A DNA stretch of 64,000 nt from DATAEG01 sp963703085 (GTDB taxonomy: Bacteria > Actinomycetota > Actinomycetes > Mycobacteriales > Jatrophihabitantaceae). Location: contig OY969789.1 of assembly GCA_963703085.1 (NCBI GenBank), forward strand, positions 1,364,001-1,428,000, in the 5' to 3' direction. Shown piece by piece: positions 51,423-64,000 of this stretch. The translations under genes were made by a program, and so were the position numbers. The notes below the pieces were generated by a model, which was not told where the DNA came from, did not search any database, and saw nothing but the letters and a program-made list of their open reading frames with translations. Within the stretch, counting starts at the first letter, position 1. Each line of letters opens with the position of its first letter.

Positions 51423-52906
51423 CGCCCGACCTCCTGCTCGGTGTCGACGCCGGGCAGACGGTCGTCAAGGCGGCGGTGTTCGACCAGCAGGGCACGCAGC
51501 TGGCAGTAAGCACTGCGCACACGGCGACGAGTTCGCGGCAGGCGCGCTGGCAGGAACGCGACATGGGGAAGCTGTGGACGGCGACGGCGACGGCGATTGC
51601 CGCAGCGGCTGGACGGGTCGGGGCAGAACGCATCGCCGCCGTGGGCATCTGCGGGCATGGTGACGGCGTCCATCTGGTCGACGAGAACGGCGCTGCGGTG
51701 CGCCCAGCGATCCTCGCCACCGACAGTCGCGCGCACGAATACGCCGAGCGACTGGGCACCGGCGCAGCGGCAGCAGAGCTGATGGCGCTGACCGGGCAGC
51801 AGGTGTCCGCGTTCTCGGCCGGTCCACTGCTGGCGTGGCTGCGAGATCACGAGCCCGAGGTGCTGCGCCGAGCGCGTTGGTTGCTGTTCGCGAAGGACTG
51901 GATCCGGCTGCGGCTGACCGGCGACATCCGCACCGACTTCACCGACGCCAGTTCGACGATGTTCGACGTCCGCGCCCGCGCCTGGTCGCCGCGAGCACTG
52001 CAGCTCCAGGGCCTGGTCGAGCTGTCCCATCTGCTTCCGCCGATCTCAGCGAGCACCGACGTCATCGGCACGGTGTCCTCCGCCGCGGCAGCGGAGACCG
52101 GGTTGCCGTACGGCACGCCGGTCGTCTGCGGCGCACACGACGTCGATGCGGCCGCGGCGGGAATGGGTGCGATCGCGAACGGCGCGACCAGCGTGCTCAT
52201 GGGGACGTTCAGCATCAATCAGATCGTCGCCGCCGAGGTCGCCGTCGACGCGCGCTGGCAGGCACGCTGCTTTCTGGTCGAGAACCGGTGGCTGCACATG
52301 TCGACGTCACCCTCGTCGGCGTCCAACCTCGACTGGGTGCTGCGCGAGTTCGGTCCGCTGGACGAGGCCGGCGAGCCCGACCCGGCTGCGGCCGGTGAGC
52401 TGGCTTTCGGTTCCGACCTGCAGCACCCGCCGCCGGTGTTCGTCCCGTTGTTGTTCGGCGGGCCGTTCGGCGACCGCGTCGAGGCAGGCTTGACCGGGCT
52501 ACGCGGTTGGCACACCAGAGCGGACGTCTTGCGCGCGGTCTTCGAGGGGATCGTCTTCACCCATCGCTGGCACCTCGATGCGCTGGCCGAGCGGTTGCCG
52601 GTTCAGGCCCAACCGGTCCGGCTGGGCGGCGGCGGAAGCAACAGTTCACCCTGGAGCCAGCTGCTGGCTGACTCGACCGGACTGACCGTCGAAGTCACCG
52701 ACTCTTCGCAGTCCGGTGCCCGAGGCGCCGCGCTGCTGGCCGGTGTCGGCATCGGGTTCTATTCCGATCTGGCGTTAGCCGCGGACGCCGCTACTCGGGT
52801 GATCCGGACGCATCATCCCGATCCGGCCCGTAGCGCCGAGCTCGCCGAGCGCTACCAGCACTACCTTGCCGCAGTTGCCGCGTTGCGATCGCTGTCCTCG
52901 TCATGA
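51419..52906 (+). CDS. FGGY-family carbohydrate kinase
   Basis: A 495-residue sugar kinase related to xylulokinase and erythritol kinase. LLLGVDAGQTVVKAAVFDQQ is the first phosphate loop, GICGHGDGVHLVDENGA marks the substrate region, and GGGSNSSPWSQLLADSTG is the second ATPase motif. GTG start overlaps the upstream stop. It is last in the sugar operon. Together with the PfkB kinase it supplies two phosphorylation steps. Confidence 0.92.
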   Translation: MTPDLLLGVDAGQTVVKAAVFDQQGTQLAVSTAHTATSSRQARWQERDMGKLWTATATAIAAAAGRVGAERIAAVGICGHGDGVHLVDENGAAVRPAILATDSRAHEYAERLGTGAAAAELMALTGQQVSAFSAGPLLAWLRDHEPEVLRRARWLLFAKDWIRLRLTGDIRTDFTDASSTMFDVRARAWSPRALQLQGLVELSHLLPPISASTDVIGTVSSAAAAETGLPYGTPVVCGAHDVDAAAAGMGAIANGATSVLMGTFSINQIVAAEVAVDARWQARCFLVENRWLHMSTSPSSASNLDWVLREFGPLDEAGEPDPAAAGELAFGSDLQHPPPVFVPLLFGGPFGDRVEAGLTGLRGWHTRADVLRAVFEGIVFTHRWHLDALAERLPVQAQPVRLGGGGSNSSPWSQLLADSTGLTVEVTDSSQSGARGAALLAGVGIGFYSDLALAADAATRVIRTHHPDPARSAELAERYQHYLAAVAALRSLSSS

Positions 52907-52915
52907 CCGACGGGG

Positions 52916-52943
52916 TTGGCAGCGGGCTGGTTTCTGCTACCGT
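52916..52943 (+). promoter_or_regulatory. candidate cold-shock gene promoter with long leader
   Basis: TTGGCA (52916-52921), 16-base spacer, TACCGT (52938-52943). It predicts a 5' leader of about 180 bases before the cold-shock ATG, typical of temperature-responsive csp mRNAs. Confidence 0.5.
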
Positions 52944-53129
52944 TGGCCCCGGTTGCTAGTTGCAGGTATTCCTCGATCGTCATGACGTCCGCGGATTCTC
53001 GCAGCGGGCGTCGTTTTTCGTTCTTGGATCTCCAGGTTCGCAGATGACGCCCACAACCCGGCACCCGCACAGTGCGGATGCCGACGAGTGGGGCGAACAA
53101 TGCGCACCACAGATGTAGGGAGAAACAGT

Positions 53130-53333
53130 ATGGCTCAGGGAACCGTCAAGTGGTTCAACAGCGAGAAGGGCTTCGGCTTCATCGCTCCTGACGGCAATGG
53201 CCCGGACGTGTTCGTCCACTATTCGGCCATTCAGGCCGACGGCTACCGCTCGCTGGACGAGAACCAGCGCGTGGAGTTCGACATCACGCAGGGTCAGAAG
53301 GGCCCGCAGGCGGAGAACGTCCGCCCAGTCTGA
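53130..53333 (+). CDS. cold-shock protein, CspA family
   Basis: A 67-residue OB-fold RNA chaperone. The start is MAQGTVKWFNSEKGFGFIAP, with RNP1 (KGFGFI) and RNP2 (DVFVHYSAI), then DENQRVEFDITQGQKGPQAE. ATG 53130 has AGGGAGA upstream. A GTG-led extension at 53088 is not conserved. It ends near a strong hairpin terminator facing rpoC. Confidence 0.97.
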   Translation: MAQGTVKWFNSEKGFGFIAPDGNGPDVFVHYSAIQADGYRSLDENQRVEFDITQGQKGPQAENVRPV

Positions 53334-53372
53334 TCGCGGGTATGCCGTCGGCCTGAGGCTGACTGCAACCGA

Positions 53373-53426
53373 CGAGACGAAAACGAAGCCCGGTCCCCAG
53401 GTGGGGCCGGGCTTCGTTGCGTCTCG
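53373..53426 (+). terminator. cold-shock gene terminator hairpin
   Basis: A long stem: outer CGAGACG pairs with CGTCTCG and inner AACGAAGCCCGG pairs with CCGGGCTTCGTT, closed by CCCC/GGGG around AGGT. No T-run. It lies 40 bases after the stop. Confidence 0.75.
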
Positions 53427-53557
53427 TACCGCCGCACCAGCCGGCGAGGGGGAGGTAGTGCCGGCCGAGGGGGAGCTTCTGGCGCGAGGGTTCGGCGTGT
53501 CGCGACCATAACCTCCCCCTCGCCGCTCACGTCGCATCCGGCCGCACGACTGGCTCG

Positions 53558-53609
53558 CGACAGCAGACGGCCGGCGCACCGTGGTGGTGCGCCGGCCGTG
53601 CTGCTGTCG
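53558..53609 (-). terminator. rpoC transcription terminator hairpin
   Basis: CGACAGCAG and CTGCTGTCG enclose CGGCCGGCGCACC and GGTGCGCCGGCCG, a near-perfect stem of about 22 bp starting ten bases after the rpoC TAG. No T-run. Confidence 0.75.
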
Positions 53610-53618
53610 TGCGGGTAG

Positions 53619-57545
<3,927 letters not shown>

Positions 57546-57592
57546 GATTTCCTTCTTCCCTTGGAACTCACAACGCTGGGATAGCTCTTTGT

Positions 57593-57647
57593 TTTCGGGG
57601 CCCCGCCAAGTTTTCGAGCCCCTAGGCGAGAAAACTTGGTGGGGTAT
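57593..57647 (-). repeat. post-stop hairpin element A, rpoB copy
   Basis: Directly after the rpoB TAA: minus strand ATACCCCA, arm CCAAGTTTTC, loop region TCGCCTAGGGGCTC, arm GAAAACTTGG, then CGGGGCCCCGAAA. The best-paired copy: ten perfect pairs plus the CCCC/GGGG outer stem. Confidence 0.85.
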
Positions 57648-61088
<3,441 letters not shown>

Positions 61089-61262
61089 GATGCGTCCTTC
61101 CGAGGACTCAGCGTTTCCTACCATCGGTCCGGTCACTGACCGGTGCGCGGCGCCTCGGGCTCCGTTCGACCCCCGTGGACGGACCCGTGGAATCGGGCCG
61201 CGGGGCAGCGGGAAACAGACCCTGGACGGGTCGACGGATGGCAGAGGGCAGCGCAACGATGC

Positions 61263-61292
61263 AGTCTAGCCCCAAATGGGCGTAGCTGTCGA
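61263..61292 (-). promoter_or_regulatory. candidate rpoBC promoter
   Basis: Minus strand TCGACA (61287-61292), 18-base spacer, TAGACT (61263-61268). It predicts a leader of about 170 bases before TTG 61088. The 400-base region between rpoB and the Mce-associated gene holds no other gene. From 61293 to 61489 I see nothing else I can support. Confidence 0.5.
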
Positions 61293-61489
61293 GGCCACCC
61301 CTTTGACGCTCCGGGGCGACCTAGATACCGACGTCCTGGCGGATCCGAGGACCCACTCGGCCGGTATCACCTGCGCCGCCCATAGGGTGCCCCTCTCCGC
61401 GGGCCTCGTCAAGCACCTGGGTCTGCCGGTGGACCGGCGTGGCGGCCAGATCCGGTGCCGCGGGACGGGTCGGGCCGGCGTCTGACCGG

Positions 61490-62626
61490 CTAGAGGGTGT
61501 CGATCTTGGAGATCAGCCACTTGCCCTTGACCAGCTGTGCGGTGACCCGGATCCGGAACACATCGGTGCGGCCCTGGGTGACGGTGGTGCTGGTGTAGTT
61601 GAGCTCGCCGAGGACCAGGACGGTCGCCAGCGTGCCCGCCTTGTTGACCGTCTCGACCCCGGCGCCGTCCACCTGGCCGGTCACCACCGCCTTCTGCGCC
61701 TTGGCCTTCGGAGTGACGGTCTGGGCCATCGCCTGCAGGTACTGGTTCTTGTAGTCCCCGGTCAGGTGCGGGCTGGCCGCGTCGATGTTGGCCGGCAGCT
61801 TGCGGTAGTCGTAGGACAGGATGAGCGCTGTCGAGGACTTGACCGAGGACAGCAGCGCGGTGCGGTCCTTGGCCGAGGCGACCCGGGCCGGCCGGCTGGT
61901 CAGCAGCACCGCGGCCGCGGCCGCGAGAATCAAGACCAGCACGCCGGCAATTAGGGCTCCGGCCCACGGCCGCAAGCGGGCGAACCGGGCCGACCGATCA
62001 GCGCTCGCCCTCTTCGCCGAGTCCGACGTGGTGCTGGCCTCGCCCACCCGGGTCTTGCCACGGGCCCGCGCGCCGGCGCCGGGCCGGGGTCGAGTGGGCG
62101 AGTCCGCAGCCTTGGCCACTGGGGTCTTCGTTCCGGCCTTCGGGCTCTTCTGGGCTGCCGGGGCCGAGGTGCGCTTCGCTGCCGCCGCGCTTGCGGACTT
62201 CGTGGCGGCCGGCTTGGGCCTCGCTTTGGCCGGTGCTGGCGTGGTCTTGGCCGACCGGACCTTGGCCGAGCCGCTGCGCGCCGCCGTGGGCGGCGTGTCC
62301 TCGGCGGCGCCCTCTGCGGCGTCGTCTGCTGCCTCGTCTGCTGCGTCGTCGGCTGCATCGTCGTCCGCCGATGGCGTGCGGTCCGCGGCCGACGAGGCAC
62401 GCGCGCGCCGGCGGGTCCGGGCCGATCGGGCCGGCGGTTCCGCCGGGGCAGGAGCCTCCGGGGGCTCGTCGCTCAGATCGGCGGTCTCGGCAACCGGTCG
62501 CGGACCCGGGCGGGGTCGCGAACCCATCCGACGCGCCCGGGCAGCGGCGGTGGCGCGGGCCCGGCGCGCCTCGTCCGCGTCGGTGTCGCCGGAATCCCCG
62601 CCGGTCGGCTTGGTCGGGCCGGTCAC
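61490..62626 (-). CDS. Mce-associated membrane protein with long Ala/Lys/Pro-rich N-terminus
   Basis: A 378-residue protein. Residues 1 to about 220 are low-complexity: charged, Ala/Pro/Lys-rich, with an Asp/Ala run in the middle. A single membrane segment (GALIAGVLVLILAAAAAVLL) follows at about 222-244. An outside Mce-associated domain comes last, ending VTAQLVKGKWLISKID. Such proteins accompany MCE lipid importers. The cytoplasmic tail is unusually long. It overlaps the gene before it by four bases and precedes rpoB. Confidence 0.85.
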   Translation of the reverse strand: MTGPTKPTGGDSGDTDADEARRARATAAARARRMGSRPRPGPRPVAETADLSDEPPEAPAPAEPPARSARTRRRARASSAADRTPSADDDAADDAADEAADDAAEGAAEDTPPTAARSGSAKVRSAKTTPAPAKARPKPAATKSASAAAAKRTSAPAAQKSPKAGTKTPVAKAADSPTRPRPGAGARARGKTRVGEASTTSDSAKRASADRSARFARLRPWAGALIAGVLVLILAAAAAVLLTSRPARVASAKDRTALLSSVKSSTALILSYDYRKLPANIDAASPHLTGDYKNQYLQAMAQTVTPKAKAQKAVVTGQVDGAGVETVNKAGTLATVLVLGELNYTSTTVTQGRTDVFRIRVTAQLVKGKWLISKIDTL

Positions 62627-63141
62627 GATGCCGCCACCAGCTGGATGTCGGAGATCAGCCAGGTGCCCTTGACCTTGACCAGGGTCAGCGTGGCCGGACT
62701 CGGTCGGGCCTGGACCAGCTTGCCGGTCGTGTCCCGCGTCTCCAAGGACGCGAGAATCAGGACTTGATACTTGCCGCCGGAGGAGCTCACGATCGACGCG
62801 GACACGATCGACGCGGTGGAGTTCGTCTTGTTCGTGGTGAGCGTGTTCTTCAGGCTGGTCTTGCTGCCCAGCAGGTTGGTCTTGGCACTGCCGGTCACGA
62901 CTGACTCGGCATTGGCGAAGTCCTGGTCGAAGGTCGTCTGCCGGTAGGTCTGCAGCGTGATGAAGTCCTGCTTGGCGGCGTCCAGCACCCGGCTCTCGCT
63001 CGCGGTGAGGCTCAGCCCGTGCTCGTGGTGCACCCGCTGCACGACGAGCACCGCAACCACCGCGGCCAGCGCGAGCGCAACCACGCCGAGCACGGCGGTC
63101 ACGACGCGCGGCACGCGACTGCGGGTCGCGGATGCAGTCAT
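62623..63141 (-). CDS. Mce-associated membrane protein
   Basis: A 172-residue protein with one N-terminal membrane segment (VVTAVLGVVALALAAVVAVL, about 13-34) and an extracytoplasmic domain whose end VKVKGTWLISDIQLV parallels its neighbour. The two look like paralogues. It stands about 40 bases after the mce gene, the usual position of mas genes at the end of an mce operon. Confidence 0.87.
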   Translation of the reverse strand: MTASATRSRVPRVVTAVLGVVALALAAVVAVLVVQRVHHEHGLSLTASESRVLDAAKQDFITLQTYRQTTFDQDFANAESVVTGSAKTNLLGSKTSLKNTLTTNKTNSTASIVSASIVSSSGGKYQVLILASLETRDTTGKLVQARPSPATLTLVKVKGTWLISDIQLVAAS

Positions 63142-63180
63142 GCGGGTACGGCCTCTCCTCTGCGTCGGCGGCTGGGCGGG

Positions 63181-64000
63181 TCAGGACAGCGGGGCGGTCA
63201 GCAACCCGATCCAGCCCTCGTCACCGAGGATGGCCGAGCGTCCGGAGATGTCGCTCACCGCGGTCGGGGTCGTCGTCGGCACGGTTCGAGGCACGACGGT
63301 ACCTTGCCCGCCGGTGTAAACCGGGTCCCCGCCAGGACTGTTCTGCGCTCCACGCACCTCGGTCTTGCTGCCGCGTGGCTCGGTGCACTGCGCATTCACA
63401 TTGGGCGACGCGGGGCCGGTTTGGTTCGGCAGCCGCTTGTTCGTCCCCTGATAGCCGTTCTCGCAGGGTGGCGGGTCGTCGAAGTTGACGATGAGACCGA
63501 AGCTGGCGGTCCCGCTGCCGGCCACGGTGTAGCCGCCGGCCACCACCGGCGGGTAGGCGATGAACAGTTCCTCGAGGCCGCCGATGCGCCGTACCAGGAC
63601 GTCGCCCGTCGTGGCCAGGTTGGACAGCAGGATGCCGAGGTCGGAACTGTTCTGCTGCACGAAGTCGCGAACCTGGGTGAGGTCACTCGGGCCGTCGGCG
63701 AGCAGCTTGCGGATGTCCGGGTCGCTGGACTTGAGCTGGCCGGTGAGCTGGTTGAGGCTGCGCGACCAGGACGCTATCGCCGAGCCCTCGTCCAGCTGCG
63801 TCTTCAACACCGTGCTCGAGGAGTCGATGAGCTGCAGCGTCTCCGGCAATGCCTTCTCCGCCGCGGTCAGCAGCTGGTCACCGGAATCGAGCAGGGTCTG
63901 CAGCGCGGGACCACGATTGTTGAACGCGGCGCCCAGCTGGTCGATGACGATGGCCAGCTTGGCCGGGTCGATGGAGTTCACCAGCCGATCCAGGTTGGTC
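63181..64000 (-). CDS. MCE-family protein, 3' end (5' end beyond window), probably MceF-like
   Basis: At least 273 C-terminal residues of an MCE protein of the actinobacterial lipid/sterol importer. The helical region runs from LDRLVNSIDPAKLAIVIDQL through VQQNSSDLGILLSNLATTGD. The C-terminus has FGLIVNFDDPPPCENGYQGT and a Thr/Pro tail. The MlaD domain itself lies outside the window. Since Mce-associated genes follow it, it is probably the last (MceF) gene of the operon; this is positional inference. Confidence 0.85.
   Translation of the reverse strand, partial: TNLDRLVNSIDPAKLAIVIDQLGAAFNNRGPALQTLLDSGDQLLTAAEKALPETLQLIDSSSTVLKTQLDEGSAIASWSRSLNQLTGQLKSSDPDIRKLLADGPSDLTQVRDFVQQNSSDLGILLSNLATTGDVLVRRIGGLEELFIAYPPVVAGGYTVAGSGTASFGLIVNFDDPPPCENGYQGTNKRLPNQTGPASPNVNAQCTEPRGSKTEVRGAQNSPGGDPVYTGGQGTVVPRTVPTTTPTAVSDISGRSAILGDEGWIGLLTAPLS

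Noticed and set aside
53088..53129. 14-residue N-terminal extension of the cold-shock protein
   Set aside because: Cold-shock proteins start at MAQGTVKWF; AGGGAGA is placed for ATG 53130.
61089..61256. Longer N-terminus of RpoB beginning at 61256 or 61124
   Set aside because: The extra residues are not conserved, and TTG 61088 has the better ribosome site and the family start.

Overview
This window comes from a high-GC actinomycete. The evidence is the very GC-rich coding, frequent GTG and TTG starts, 1- to 4-base gene overlaps, an intact actinobacterial str/S10/spc/alpha ribosomal supercluster, and an Mce (lipid-import) operon directly upstream of rpoB. A lineage near Jatrophihabitans, Frankiales or Mycobacteriales seems plausible, but that is only a guess. 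Almost everything is on the minus strand, so read it from right to left.

Right end (64.0-53.6 kb): the 3' end of an mce gene, two Mce-associated membrane proteins, then rpoB and rpoC with a promoter about 175 bases ahead of a TTG start of rpoB. Opposite rpoC, on the plus strand (45.1-53.3 kb), are a sugar or polyol uptake and catabolism operon (PfkB kinase, ABC binding protein, two permeases, zinc dehydrogenase, 2-hydroxyacid dehydrogenase, FGGY kinase; no ATPase or regulator present) and a cold-shock gene. Two hairpin terminators separate the cold-shock gene from rpoC.

Centre (44.3-21.0 kb): rpsL-rpsG-fusA-tuf, then the complete S10 cluster (rpsJ to rpsQ), the spc cluster (rplN to secY-adk-map) and the alpha cluster (infA-rpmJ-rpsM-rpsK-rpsD-rpoA-rplQ-truA). 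Several ribosomal proteins (S3, L4, L17, L22) carry long low-complexity C-terminal tails. L4 also ends in an extra conserved-looking mini-domain.

Left part (21.0-0 kb): a plus-strand FAD-linked oxidase followed by two uncharacterised genes; then on the minus strand an ABC-F protein, rplM-rpsI-glmM, an ArsR-type repressor with an MFS exporter under an apparently autoregulated leaderless promoter, another MFS gene, glmS, and a tightly packed run: ferredoxin-NADP reductase, acpS, nnr, alr, an alpha/beta hydrolase, tsaE, tsaB, rimI. The left edge holds an ECF sigma factor translationally coupled to a membrane-anchored extracellular Asp-box protein cut by the window edge.

The most unusual signal is not a protein. 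Short hairpin repeats sit immediately behind the stop codons of rpoA, rpmC, rpsG and rpoB, always in the same orientation. They share their end sequences but have compensating changes in their stems. The rpmC copy is flanked by an 11-bp direct duplication of the rpmC/rpsQ junction, as expected if the element had inserted there. Two further repeat families lie behind glmS/rpsQ and upstream of rpsL.
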